DNA of 64,000 nt from NCBI GenBank assembly GCA_964461265.1, contig CAYWTS010000006.1, positions 1 through 64,000 on the forward strand, read 5' to 3'. Position 1 is the stretch's first letter; each line of letters begins with the position of its first letter. The position numbers and the translations under genes were made by a program. This stretch comes from CAYWTS01 sp964461265 (GTDB lineage: Bacteria; Bacteroidota; Ignavibacteria; Tepidaquicellales; OLB5). The notes beneath the pieces were generated by a model. That model ran no database searches, was not told where the DNA came from, and saw nothing but the letters and a program-made list of their open reading frames with translations. Below are positions 17,988 through 26,224 of the stretch, in pieces.

Positions 17988-18644
17988 TTAAAGAGCCTTC
18001 TTTTTTAATGAAGGATTATAATATTCAATCGGAGCTCTGTCGGTTTTAAAAATTTCATTCACAAGGTTTTCAAAATCATCAGCGTTTTTGACAAAATCTA
18101 TTTCCTCGCAATTTACTATCATAATGCGTGCGTTTTTAAATCTTGAAAAGAAATAATTATAAGCCTCGTTAAGGTTTTCAATATAATCCTCTGTTATATC
18201 TTTCTCAAAATCCCTGTTGCGTTTACGGATATTCTCCATAAGCCTGCCTACTGGGGATTGCAGGTATACTATAAGATCAGGATTTACGATGTTCCTGTCC
18301 AGACTTTCTACAAGGTACTGGTAAAGTTTAAGTTCTTCATCATTCAGGTTAAGGTATGCAAATATCTTATCTTTTTCGAAGATATAATCGCATACAACGT
18401 AAGACTCGAACAGTTCCTTTTGATGAAGTTCCTGAAGCTGGTTATACCTTTCCAGAAGAAAGAAAATCTGAGTACGGAATGCATATGCCCTTGGGTCTTT
18501 ATAAAACTTTTCGAGATAAGGGTTATCTTCAAATGATTCAAGAATAAGTTTTGCATTTAATCTTGACGAAAGCATTTGGGCAAGCGAAGTTTTACCTGCA
18601 CCTATCACGCCTTCAACAGCTATGTAATTTATAGGATTGTTCAT
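17988..18644 (-). CDS. deoxynucleoside kinase
   Basis: Phosphorylates deoxynucleosides (deoxyadenosine/deoxyguanosine type in bacteria) for nucleotide salvage. The P-loop is GAGKTS (15-20), the base/sugar site includes Glu36 in ESFEDNPYLEKFY, and the helix RTQIFFLLERYNQL (about 57-70) is typical of the dNK family. Length 218 aa is usual. Its start overlaps the folK stop by 1 base, so it is probably expressed with the folate genes. Exact substrate cannot be told from sequence. Confidence 0.9.
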   Translation of the reverse strand: MNNPINYIAVEGVIGAGKTSLAQMLSSRLNAKLILESFEDNPYLEKFYKDPRAYAFRTQIFFLLERYNQLQELHQKELFESYVVCDYIFEKDKIFAYLNLNDEELKLYQYLVESLDRNIVNPDLIVYLQSPVGRLMENIRKRNRDFEKDITEDYIENLNEAYNYFFSRFKNARIMIVNCEEIDFVKNADDFENLVNEIFKTDRAPIEYYNPSLKKKAL

Positions 18645-19261
18645 TAAACTCCAAATAATTGACGGTGATACAACCTGACTCCGGTTTTATCTTTCGACTG
18701 CTTTAGAAGCTGCCTTATCGTTTTCCCAAGAAGAGGATGCACAAACGAAGGCATCATTTCCGTAAGAGGAACAAGTACAAAATTCCGCTCATGCAGATAC
18801 GGATGAGGTATTACCAGTCGACCCGTTTTTAAGATACTTGTCCCATAAAACAGTAAATCGATATCTATTTCCCTTTCCCGCCATTTTTTCCCGGGAACTC
18901 TGCCCAACTGACACTCAATATTTTTAATGAGTCCGAAAAAGGCACCGAGATTTAATTTTGATAAACCGGCTGCAGTACAATTTAAAAACTTCTTCTGATT
19001 TTTAAAACCCCATGGTTCGGTCTCATATAAATTAGAAACGGCGATCAGGTTAAAATCGCCGGATAATGAGAGTTTTTCAACAGCATTTTTTACATAATTA
19101 AAACGCCTGCCCCTGTTAGAACCGAAACTAAGGACAACTAATTCGAAATCCCTGCCATGCCTGCCTGCTGAACCACGAGCCAAGAACCCGCTGAAGTTGT
19201 AGACAGGCTGTGATTCATCTTCTATATTCAGTATGTTCCACCTCAACCGAATCGATGACAC
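18644..19261 (-). CDS. folK: 6-hydroxymethyl-7,8-dihydropterin pyrophosphokinase
   Basis: FolK transfers pyrophosphate from ATP to hydroxymethyl-dihydropterin in folate synthesis. The enzyme core starts at about residue 41 (VVLSFGSNRGRR), with YETEPWG near 84-90, the ATP/metal motif EIDIDLL near 131-137 and PHPYLHERNFVLVPL near 148-162. The first 40 residues are not part of the usual enzyme, and the ATG at 19261 overlaps folB by 47 bases. An in-frame TTG about 25 codons in is an alternative; no start lies close to the core. Either the extension is real or initiation is non-standard. It follows folB, the preceding pathway step. Confidence 0.85.
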   Translation of the reverse strand: MSSIRLRWNILNIEDESQPVYNFSGFLARGSAGRHGRDFELVVLSFGSNRGRRFNYVKNAVEKLSLSGDFNLIAVSNLYETEPWGFKNQKKFLNCTAAGLSKLNLGAFFGLIKNIECQLGRVPGKKWREREIDIDLLFYGTSILKTGRLVIPHPYLHERNFVLVPLTEMMPSFVHPLLGKTIRQLLKQSKDKTGVRLYHRQLFGV

Positions 19262-19586
19262 CGCCGAGCTGCGGTGATGGTTTGCGGACTTTAATGGTAA
19301 CTTTTTGTATCATTGGGAAATTTTCTATCAGTCTCATAGAAATTTTTGCCGCAAGGGCTTCAATAAGGTAGAATTTGGAACTCGCACAGACTTCCTTAAT
19401 AAATGCATAAACTTTCTCATAATCGAGAGTTTTCTTAAGATTATCCTCAGCTTCAGCCTCTGTAACATCACAGGTAAGCTCGGCATCTATCTCAAACAAC
19501 CCGCCGTTGGTTCGTTCGGTTTCGAAAACACCATGATGTGCATAGAACTTGGCATTCCTTAATCTTATTATAGTAAAGTTAGCCAA
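19215..19586 (-). CDS. folB: dihydroneopterin aldolase
   Basis: FolB cleaves dihydroneopterin to hydroxymethyl-dihydropterin and glycolaldehyde. The 123-aa product shows the family pattern: N-terminal strand IRLRNAKFYAHHGVFETER, the catalytic/active-site region DYEKVY near 73-78, LIEALAAKI near 93-101, and the KVRKPSPQLGG strand near 104-114. Start ATG at 19586 leaves 1 base to the sucD stop, and the end overlaps folK. Two consecutive folate steps side by side support the call. Confidence 0.93.
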   Translation of the reverse strand: MANFTIIRLRNAKFYAHHGVFETERTNGGLFEIDAELTCDVTEAEAEDNLKKTLDYEKVYAFIKEVCASSKFYLIEALAAKISMRLIENFPMIQKVTIKVRKPSPQLGGVIDSVEVEHTEYRR

Positions 19587-19587
19587 A

Positions 19588-20613
19588 TTATTTCCTCTTA
19601 CGTGATGTTGATTTTGTTTTTTTTACTTTAGTCTTTCCCGGCTTAGCTTTGCCAAACGGTTTCTTTGCAGCCTTTTTCCTCAGTTGTTTTCTCTTTGCCG
19701 GTTTTAAAGTCTTTTTCCTGCCGAGCTTATCCAGCGCCTTCTTTACAGAAATACCAATATCAGCAGGTGACTCGGCTACAATAATCCCGGCAGCTTTCAT
19801 GGCTTTAATCTTCTCATCTGCTGTTCCTTTACCGCCCGAAATAATTGCACCTGCATGTCCCATCCTCCTGCCCGGTGGTGCTGTTCTGCCTGCTATAAAT
19901 CCGATTACGGGTTTCTTAAAGTATTTCTTTACATACTCTGCACAGGTTTCTTCGGCATTACCCCCAATCTCACCTATCATAACAACTGCATCTGTGTTTC
20001 TATCCGTACTGAAAAGTCTCATAGCATCAACAAACTGTGTACCTATAATCGGATCACCGCCAATACCCATGCATGTAGACTGGCCTATACCAAGCTGTGT
20101 TAACTGGGCAACTGCTTCATACGTCAGCGTCCCGCTTCTTGATATAACACCAACACGTCCTTTTTTATGTATCATACCCGGCATTATCCCAACCTTGCAT
20201 TCGCCCGGTGATATTATACCGGGACAATTCGGACCTATCATCCTTAATTTACCCCCCTTGTTGTTTACCGAATCGATATAATCCTTAACCTTTATCATAT
20301 CCCTTGTAGGAATTCCTTCGGTAATGCAGACTATCAGATTAACACCTGATTCCCCTGCCTCAATTATGGCATCAAGGCAAAAGGCAGGCGGAACAAATAT
20401 TACAGATGCATTTGCACCGGTACTTTGAACCGCTTCTAAGCATGTATTGAATATGGGAACAGAGTTTTCGAATTTTGTGCCGCCTTTACCGGGTGTAACA
20501 CCGGCAACTACATTTGTGCCGTATTCAATCATTTGTTTTGTGTGGAATGAACCTTCGGAGCCGGTTATTCCCTGAACCATTAACCTTGTATTTTTATTGA
20601 CAAGAATGCTCAT
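19588..20613 (-). CDS. sucD: succinyl-CoA ligase alpha subunit with a lysine-rich tail
   Basis: SucD with SucB converts succinyl-CoA to succinate while making ATP or GTP in the TCA cycle. The CoA-binding N-terminal domain (GITGSEGSFHTKQM, about 15-28), GPNCPGIISPGE near 127-138 and the phosphorylated His253 in GHAGAIISGGKG identify it clearly. The normal enzyme ends near residue 299. A further 42 residues (300-341) contain 22 Lys/Arg and no acidic residue, interspersed with Ala/Pro/Thr, like histone H1 or AlgP tails. The coding frame is continuous. No sucB is adjacent. The gene is first in the folB-folK-dnk-GT9 run. Confidence 0.93.
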   Translation of the reverse strand: MSILVNKNTRLMVQGITGSEGSFHTKQMIEYGTNVVAGVTPGKGGTKFENSVPIFNTCLEAVQSTGANASVIFVPPAFCLDAIIEAGESGVNLIVCITEGIPTRDMIKVKDYIDSVNNKGGKLRMIGPNCPGIISPGECKVGIMPGMIHKKGRVGVISRSGTLTYEAVAQLTQLGIGQSTCMGIGGDPIIGTQFVDAMRLFSTDRNTDAVVMIGEIGGNAEETCAEYVKKYFKKPVIGFIAGRTAPPGRRMGHAGAIISGGKGTADEKIKAMKAAGIIVAESPADIGISVKKALDKLGRKKTLKPAKRKQLRKKAAKKPFGKAKPGKTKVKKTKSTSRKRK

Positions 20614-20724
20614 CGTTTATCCCGCTTTACTTTGTATTTTTTATTTTAAGAAAAGAATTATTAATTAAGAAAATTTTAGATGAGTAATTGTTAACAATTA
20701 ATTGTTTATTATTAATTGTTCCGA

Positions 20725-21396
20725 TTATTCTCCTTTAACAACATTACCTGTAATTGTCCATTGACCGTCTTTATTTGCTGTGAGATTGTAAGTAACAGTT
20801 AGTGTTTTAGTAACCTCAACATCTTTACCGTCTTTCTTAACTATATCTACCTGTTTCACTTTTGCTGTTAAAATGGCTTTATTATCTTTTTGCGAAACAA
20901 CTTTCGGTTCTTCAATAACTGTGAAACTTTTTGTCTTCCTGTATATTGCTTTAAGCTTCTCAGCGCTTCTTGACGGGTAGTATTTTTGTGCTTTGTTCAT
21001 ATTAGCATCAAAGTTACCGCTTTCGTTGATTGCACGCTGGATATACTCAAAATAATCATGAACAGTTGTAACCGGATTTTCGAACTTCTTTGTAATCTGC
21101 TCCTGTATTTCTTTCTTATCTAACTTCTCTTTTTCCTCTTTTGTCAGCTTTGTTGTATCGGTTTGCGTAATGCCTGAAGTATCGGTTGTTTTTTGTTCAA
21201 TCAGGTTCAGCTTTTTTTCGCGTTCCTCAAGCTCTATTTCTTTCAGTCTTATTTTCGATTCCCGCTCGGTCAGTTCTTTTTCCTTATCGGCAAGAAGCTG
21301 GAGATTGGTCTTTGAGTTCTGGTCGTCTTTTTTTCCGCAGCCCGTAAAGGCAAGAACAAGACTTAAAGTTATTATTGAGATAAAGAGTTTATCCAT
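20725..21396 (-). CDS. lipoprotein with coiled coil and NTF2-like-size C-terminal domain
   Basis: No named family recognised. Residues 1-20 form a lipoprotein signal with lipobox (FTGC, Cys20). Residues 33-72 are a charged coiled coil (repeated E-K-E-L-T-E-R-E pattern), then a Thr-rich linker. The C-terminal 110 residues (from about VTTVHDYFEYIQ) have alternating strands resembling small NTF2/SnoaL-like domains, which is only an impression. Probably anchored in the outer or inner membrane facing the periplasm. It stands alone, about 110 bases after sucD on the transcript side, with its own upstream region carrying phased AATT tracts. Confidence 0.7.
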   Translation of the reverse strand: MDKLFISIITLSLVLAFTGCGKKDDQNSKTNLQLLADKEKELTERESKIRLKEIELEEREKKLNLIEQKTTDTSGITQTDTTKLTKEEKEKLDKKEIQEQITKKFENPVTTVHDYFEYIQRAINESGNFDANMNKAQKYYPSRSAEKLKAIYRKTKSFTVIEEPKVVSQKDNKAILTAKVKQVDIVKKDGKDVEVTKTLTVTYNLTANKDGQWTITGNVVKGE

Positions 21397-21509
21397 TTTG
21401 TATTACTTAATTTCCGAAATATAAACTGTAATGTTTGCAGTTTCAATTTAATAGTGATTGCTAAAATTATACATCAAATTCGAAGCAAAATATTAAAATC
21501 TTTAACACG

Positions 21510-21553
21510 AATTATCTCGAATTAACACCAATTACTACGAATTTGAGCGAATT
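21510..21553. repeat. five AATT tracts phased exactly 10 bp apart
   Basis: AATT occurs at 21510, 21520, 21530, 21540 and 21550, each in a decamer of form nnnCGAATTA (one copy CCAATTA). A-tracts in helical phase bend DNA. The array is 114-157 bases upstream of the lipoprotein start at 21396. It may be a bending element, or a worn copy of a dispersed tandem repeat. The rest of 21397-21760 shows no gene. Confidence 0.7.
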
Positions 21554-21760
21554 AATTTTACATTCTTGTTAAGAACACCCACTTGTATTTTCAAGAAAAT
21601 TTTGAAAATACTTTAAACCAGAAAGAGTTCCTTATAGGTATGAACACAAATAAAATTAGAATAAAATTTAAGGGAAAAGCATAATGATATACTGTATCAA
21701 TTTGATTTTCCCCTGCAAAAAAATTCTATACATTGCTTTAGGAATGAAATGCGTGGCTAA

Positions 21761-23498
21761 TCACTTTAATAGCAGCATCTTCTTTGTGTCAGTAAAATTA
21801 ATTGCGAAAATCTTGTAAATATAAATTCCGCTAGCAAGGTTTGAACCATCAAAACCAACGTTGTAATAACCTGCTTCTTTATACTCATTAACAAGTATCG
21901 CTACTTCCTGCCCTAAAATATTGTAAACAGAAATTTTTACAAAAACGGATTGAGGTATTCCGTATTTAATTGTTGTAACTGGATTAAAAGGATTTGGGTA
22001 ATTTTGAAACATTTTAAAATCTAATGGAAGATTTTCATTTTTATTAAATATCCCTACAATCTGCGAATACTTTACTGTACACATTCTATTAATACCCTTT
22101 CCGCTTAAATAAACATTAAACAAATCATCTACAATTAAACTATTTGATGAGCCACGTACCGAGTAACTTTGCAGCCATATTTGTGTCCCCGAGCTGTCAT
22201 ATTTTAAAAGTGTAAATGAATTTACCGGATTCGCATAAGTTCCTGCTACATATAAATTTGAATTCTTATCAACTGCAATATCCATATATATAGCACTAAC
22301 AATAAATGAAGTATCTTTTTTATACCAGATTAACTCACCTGTGTTAGTATATTTTACAGAACAAAATCTATCAGCTACTCCCTGGTAAGGTGAATAATAT
22401 CCTCCAACGTAAACATTACCGATATTATCAACAGCGACCGAAACACCTTCATACCAGCTATATACCGAAGTATCAGCATTGAAACGCTTCATCCATTGCA
22501 ATACACCTGTAGTTGAATATTTTGCTGTAAGGTAATCATATCTTGTTTTTATACCTGCAATATAACCTGCAATATAAACATTTTTATATTTATCGAGTTC
22601 AATAGAGCGGGCAGCCATCCCCCCACTTGTATTAGACCATAAAATATTACCTGAAGAATCATATTTTATTGTTATATCACCAATACCCGTATAACCTCCG
22701 CATAAATAAACATTGCAGTAATTATCAACAATCATATCATATACATTTGTCGCCCCGCCGGTTCCAAAATTTTTAATCCATAACTCTTGTCCATTTGTTG
22801 AATATTTAATTGTAGTAAATACATACCCTGATGTACTGAGGCTGAATCCCGATACATATATTCCCTGCATTATCAACAGTTAATTTGTGTGCTTCATCAA
22901 AACTATGTGCCGAACCGTCATACTGCCTTACCCACTGCTGCACTCCGTTTGAATCATATTTTACAGTACAGTAATCAAATAAACTTCCGGAATTGTAAGA
23001 GTAGCCTGTCACGTAAATATTATTAAGTTTATCAAGATCTATTGCAAAAGAATAACGTCCTCCATTATTATTTCCGTAATAAAATGAAGCCCATTGCTGT
23101 TCACCTGACGAGTTGTACTTTACAGTACAAAAAGCAGTCCAACTGCCATTTGGATTCGATTCAGCATGACCAGTAATATATACATTACCAAAAGAATCTA
23201 ATACCATTGCATTTGAACCAGCTTGGAATGAAGGAATGTTTTCAGGGTATAACCTTACCCATTTCTGCTGTACCTGTGCGTTTAAATAAGTGGTGAATAA
23301 TGAAAAACAAAAAAGTAAAATAATAAAAAAAGTGATGTAACTTTTTAAAAATGAAAAGTTTAGATTTGGGGTATTAATTAGCCTTTGCGGTTTTGGGACG
23401 CATTTGCAGGTTTTGGGTGATTTGTGTAAAAGGAACAAATGCAAGTTCCTCCATTTAAAAATCTTAATATAAAATAATAAACCAGGGAGCAATTGCAA
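21761..23498 (-). pseudogene. SBBP-repeat T9SS cargo gene split by a frameshift
   Basis: Two overlapping frames (22806-23498 and 21761-22876) are one gene. The first carries a signal peptide (about residues 48-74, ending LNAQV) and SBBP/propeller repeats with the pattern NVYITG...FCTVKYNSSGEQQW. The second continues the same repeats (IKYSTNGQELW) and ends in a clear CTD with NYPNPFNPVTTIKY and SGIYIYK. The break is at about 22856-22868, where the minus strand has AATATATGTATC; adding two bases to the short AT run joins DNAGNIYVSGF-like sequence correctly. The true start is unclear: ATG 23498 leaves a long pre-signal stretch. Real mutation, slippage switch or assembly error are all possible. 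Confidence 0.8.
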
Positions 23499-23526
23499 GG
23501 CAATTATTTTTACACTCGAATCAATT

Positions 23527-23551
23527 AGATTCCCGTTTTCACGGGAATGGT
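23527..23551 (+). repeat. GATTCCCG hairpin repeat, copy 1
   Basis: ATTCCCGT (23529-23536), loop TTTC, ACGGGAAT (23541-23548). Related copies lie at 24540-24569 (opposite strand) and 53381-53405. It sits 8 bases past the polyprenyl synthase stop codon and could also act as a terminator, although no T-run follows on the minus strand. Confidence 0.7.
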
Positions 23552-23555
23552 AAAA

Positions 23556-24533
23556 TTAATTCACCCGTTCACCTATAAATGATACAAATCCTGTGAGTAT
23601 TTCCTTGGTTTCGGAGGGTTTAAACGGGGCTATTTTCGATTTGGCTAAGTTGCAGTATTCTGTGGTTTTGGATATTGTATAGTCAATACCTTTATGCTCT
23701 TTAATAAAGTCAAGTACTATCTGTTTTCCCTTTGAGGAAGCTCCGTTTTTAACAATACTTATTATTTCTTTAGCGTCTTTTTTTGCAGCGTTTTGGAGTG
23801 CATGTATTAGCGGCAGTGTGAATTTTTTCTCCTTCAGGTCAGCCCCCGAAAGCTTGCCCATAAGCTTTTTCTTGCCAACATAATCAAGCAGGTCATCCCT
23901 TAATTGAAATGCAATACCTGCATTTTCACCGAATTCTGCAAGTGAAAGTACATGCCCGGAGTTTTTTGAAGTGCTTGATGCACCAAGCTCACAGCACGCA
24001 GCAAGAAGTGATGCTGTCTTATCGGCAATAATTTTGAAATAGGTTTCTTCGTCAAGGTTCATCTTCCGGTTCTTCTGTATCTGCAGCAGTTCACCCTCAC
24101 TCATTCTTTTAACTGCTTTGGAGGTAATTTTGAGAAAATTAAACTCGTCATTTTCGAGTGCATGGAGTAGCCCGCGTGAGAGAAGATAATCACCCATCAG
24201 AACAGCAATTTTATTCTTCCACACAGCATTAATTGACGCTACTCCCCTGCGGACTTTTGCATCATCTACAACATCATCATGAAGCAGAGTTGCAGTATGG
24301 AGCATTTCCACAAGCGTTGCTGCAATATATGTACGGCTGTTTATTTCGCCGCACAGCTTTGCCGAAAGCAGTACAAGTATGGGGCGTATCTTCTTGCCTT
24401 TTTGCCTGAGTATGTATTTGCTTATGAGGTCTACTAAAGCTACTCGTGACTTTATTGCAGTACGGAACTTTTTCCTGAACTCTTCAAGCTCACCCTGTAT
24501 AGGTTTTGATATATATTTTAAGTCTAAATCCAA
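23556..24533 (-). CDS. trans-polyprenyl diphosphate synthase
   Basis: Condenses isopentenyl diphosphate onto an allylic primer to make the quinone side chain or another polyprenyl chain. Both aspartate motifs are present: DDVVD (86-90) and DDLLD (212-216); KKIRP (48-51 region) and GDYLLSRG (113-120) are also typical. Ala81, the fifth residue before the first motif, is small, which in this family goes with long-chain products (octaprenyl/heptaprenyl) rather than farnesyl or geranylgeranyl. 325 aa is usual. It follows tatC on the same strand, separated by two small hairpins. Symbol not assigned because chain length is unproved. Confidence 0.9.
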   Translation of the reverse strand: MDLDLKYISKPIQGELEEFRKKFRTAIKSRVALVDLISKYILRQKGKKIRPILVLLSAKLCGEINSRTYIAATLVEMLHTATLLHDDVVDDAKVRRGVASINAVWKNKIAVLMGDYLLSRGLLHALENDEFNFLKITSKAVKRMSEGELLQIQKNRKMNLDEETYFKIIADKTASLLAACCELGASSTSKNSGHVLSLAEFGENAGIAFQLRDDLLDYVGKKKLMGKLSGADLKEKKFTLPLIHALQNAAKKDAKEIISIVKNGASSKGKQIVLDFIKEHKGIDYTISKTTEYCNLAKSKIAPFKPSETKEILTGFVSFIGERVN

Positions 24534-24539
24534 ATTCTT

Positions 24540-24592
24540 AAATGTTATTCCCGCGAAAGCGGGAATCTACAAAATTATTCCGCTCCTACGGA
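24540..24592 (-). repeat. GATTCCCG hairpin repeat copy 2 plus GCTCC/GGAGC hairpin
   Basis: ATTCCCGC (24547-24554), loop GAAA, GCGGGAAT (24559-24566). Read on the minus strand it matches the copies at 23527 and 53381. A second hairpin follows, GCTCC-TAC-GGAGC (about 24581-24593). Together they fill the tatC to polyprenyl synthase interval. Confidence 0.7.
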
Positions 24593-24608
24593 GCTATGAA
24601 TTAAAACA

Positions 24609-25103
24609 CTAACTTTTTTTCTGTGCAATAACCGAAATCAGTATACTTATCTCATACAATAGCAGCAGCGGAACACCAAGCAATAACTGGCTTGTTACAT
24701 CGGGGCTAGGCGTTAAAATACCTGCAAGAAGCAGTATTAAAACTATTGCATGTTTACGGTATTTCCGCATAAACCGAGGCGTAAGTATACCGAGCTTAGA
24801 TAAAAAGAACGAAACCATAGGTAATTCGAACACAATACCAGCAGTAAGCATAACGGAAATTACAAAGCTGAAATATTCATTAATAGCTATATTATTCTGT
24901 ATCGATTGTGTCCCGAAAGCTGCGAAGAACTTTAATGCNNNNNNNNNNNNNNNNNNNNNNNNNNNNNNNNNNNNNNNNNNNNNNNNNNNNNNNNNNNNNN
25001 NNNNNNNNNNNNNNNNNNNNNNNNNNNNNNNNNNNNNNTCGAGGAACGGCATTTCGGATTTTTCGTTTAAATCATTTTTTGAATTGCCATTACCTTCTGC
25101 CAT
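24609..25103 (-). CDS. tatC: Sec-independent translocase TatC, broken by the assembly gap
   Basis: TatC is the receptor of the twin-arginine system that exports folded proteins across the inner membrane. The N terminus (residues 1-21, ending in the typical KSEMPFL) and the C-terminal half (from ALKFFAAF through FELPMVSFFLSKLGILTP, RKYRKHAIVLILLLAG, LTPSPD and the last membrane helix) are present. Between them lie 100 N. The family normally has about 120 residues in this interval, so some 350-360 bases rather than 100 are probably missing. The start ATG is 1 base after the doc stop. Gene is likely intact in the organism. Confidence 0.9.
   Translation of the reverse strand: MAEGNGNSKNDLNEKSEMPFLXXXXXXXXXXXXXXXXXXXXXXXXXXXXXXXXXXALKFFAAFGTQSIQNNIAINEYFSFVISVMLTAGIVFELPMVSFFLSKLGILTPRFMRKYRKHAIVLILLLAGILTPSPDVTSQLLLGVPLLLLYEISILISVIAQKKS
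24939..25038. other. 100-N scaffold gap
   Basis: Exactly 100 N, a placeholder commonly used for a gap of unknown size. It falls inside tatC. The flanks belong to one gene in the right order and orientation, which supports the join, while TatC length indicates the true gap is longer. Confidence 0.97.
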
Positions 25104-25104
25104 T

Positions 25105-25494
25105 TTAATTCATTTTACTTATTCTGTTGGCAATCCATGATTTAATGTAGTCTAAACCTACCTTACTTTTAGCAATATCAAGAACAAATTCAATAATTTC
25201 ATCATTTGTAAAATTCCAGTCAAAGTTATTTTCCCTAAGAAATATTTTCGTAACAAGAGAAGCAGTTCTCTTATTTCCGTCTAAAAAGGGATGATTCTTA
25301 ATCATTGAATGAATTAGCACAGCAGCTTTATCACTTATCTCTGGGTATAACTCTGTTCCGTTAGCCAAACCATAAAAAGGTCTGAACAGTGCTGAAAGAA
25401 GCAGGTTTTTACTTATAAGTCCCGGTTCACCACCTAATTCATCAATAAGATTGTCATGTAATTTAATTATAACATCCGGGTCTTTTATAGCCAT
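25105..25494 (-). CDS. doc: Doc-type toxin of the Fic/Doc family
   Basis: Doc (death on curing) toxins phosphorylate EF-Tu and stop translation. The diagnostic motif HPFLDGNKR is at residues 68-76; the NKR ending is the Doc form, whereas AMP-transferring Fic proteins have NGR. The upstream helix pattern GGEPGLISKNLLLSAL and RPF are also Doc-like. I choose ATG at 25494, which overlaps the previous stop as TGATG; GTG at 25497 is the alternative. Overlap with the upstream 175-aa gene suggests an antitoxin-toxin pair, and tatC follows after 1 base, so the toxin may be co-transcribed with an essential-type export gene. Confidence 0.9.
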   Translation of the reverse strand: MAIKDPDVIIKLHDNLIDELGGEPGLISKNLLLSALFRPFYGLANGTELYPEISDKAAVLIHSMIKNHPFLDGNKRTASLVTKIFLRENNFDWNFTNDEIIEFVLDIAKSKVGLDYIKSWIANRISKMN

Positions 25495-26021
25495 CACAGG
25501 TTAGCTAATTTCTTCCACGCCTCTTTATTCTTCTCTACAATTTCTTTGTATTCTTCTGAATTCTCGTCTAATACTTTTTTAGCCCCTTCGTATATTTTCT
25601 TGATACCCTCTTCGGAATTTATTTCGTAAGTTTCTTCTTTTACAACTGAACTGTTAATCTCATTAATTCTACGAATCTCGTTATCAAATTGTTTAATGAT
25701 ATATTGGCAATAAATATCTCTATCGGATTCTCTTTTAAACGAAAATTCTATAAGTTCTAAATCCTCAAAATTTATAAATCCTTCTTCATCAGTTTTTAGA
25801 GTTAATAAATAATTAGAACTCACAAATTTTGAATCACCTAAAAATTTGGTTTCTGTTATTTTGCAATTTGCAGGATGAAGTGGGATATGTACAGGACTTA
25901 ATTCGGTAATTCTTAAAATTTCATCTTCTGTAATATCAGCAATTTTAAACTTAACACTGAATATATATCCTTGTGAATCCTGAATATATTTGTTTCGCTC
26001 TTTTATTACTTTTATTTTCAT
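25494..26021 (-). CDS. unknown protein paired with doc, candidate antitoxin
   Basis: I recognise no family. The 175-aa protein is acidic, has a beta-rich first half (residues 1-85) and a mainly helical second half ending in a charged amphipathic helix (EEYKEIVEKNKEAWKKL near 158-172). Its stop overlaps the doc start, the arrangement expected of an antitoxin made before its toxin. It does not resemble Phd (about 73 aa, AbrB/YefM-like DNA-binding N terminus) and is more than twice its size. By analogy with Phd, the terminal helix could bind Doc, but this is inference from position only. Confidence 0.7.
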   Translation of the reverse strand: MKIKVIKERNKYIQDSQGYIFSVKFKIADITEDEILRITELSPVHIPLHPANCKITETKFLGDSKFVSSNYLLTLKTDEEGFINFEDLELIEFSFKRESDRDIYCQYIIKQFDNEIRRINEINSSVVKEETYEINSEEGIKKIYEGAKKVLDENSEEYKEIVEKNKEAWKKLANL

Positions 26022-26075
26022 TTTAAAAATATACGATTCATAAACTAAATTGGAAATCCCATTACATTCATCATA

Positions 26076-26178
26076 AAACAGTTAAAACTGTTTAAACACT
26101 AATTTATCATAATCAACACCTCGTTTAAATGAGGTGTTAATGTTGAAAACCTCAGTATATTAACCGTTTCAACGGTTT
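26076..26178. repeat. three-hairpin repeat region
   Basis: Three perfect hairpins in 103 bases: AAACAGT/ACTGTTT (26076-26093), AACACCTC/GAGGTGTT (26115-26138) and AACCGTT/AACGGTT (26162-26177). The two outer ones are similar in form. It lies between the candidate antitoxin and glyA and resembles the inner part of the 6946-7101 element. No coding potential. Confidence 0.65.
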
Positions 26179-26224
26179 AATTATTAAAAAATAACTTAGG
26201 TAAATAAACTAAATAAACTTATTT

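Noticed and set aside
19649..20281. 210-aa open frame on the plus strand
   Set aside because: Exactly antisense to sucD, whose protein match is certain; composition (Pro/Ile/Ser-rich) is that of a shadow frame.
26076..26178. CRISPR array
   Set aside because: Hairpins differ in sequence and spacing; there are no identical direct repeats with unique spacers and no cas genes in the window.
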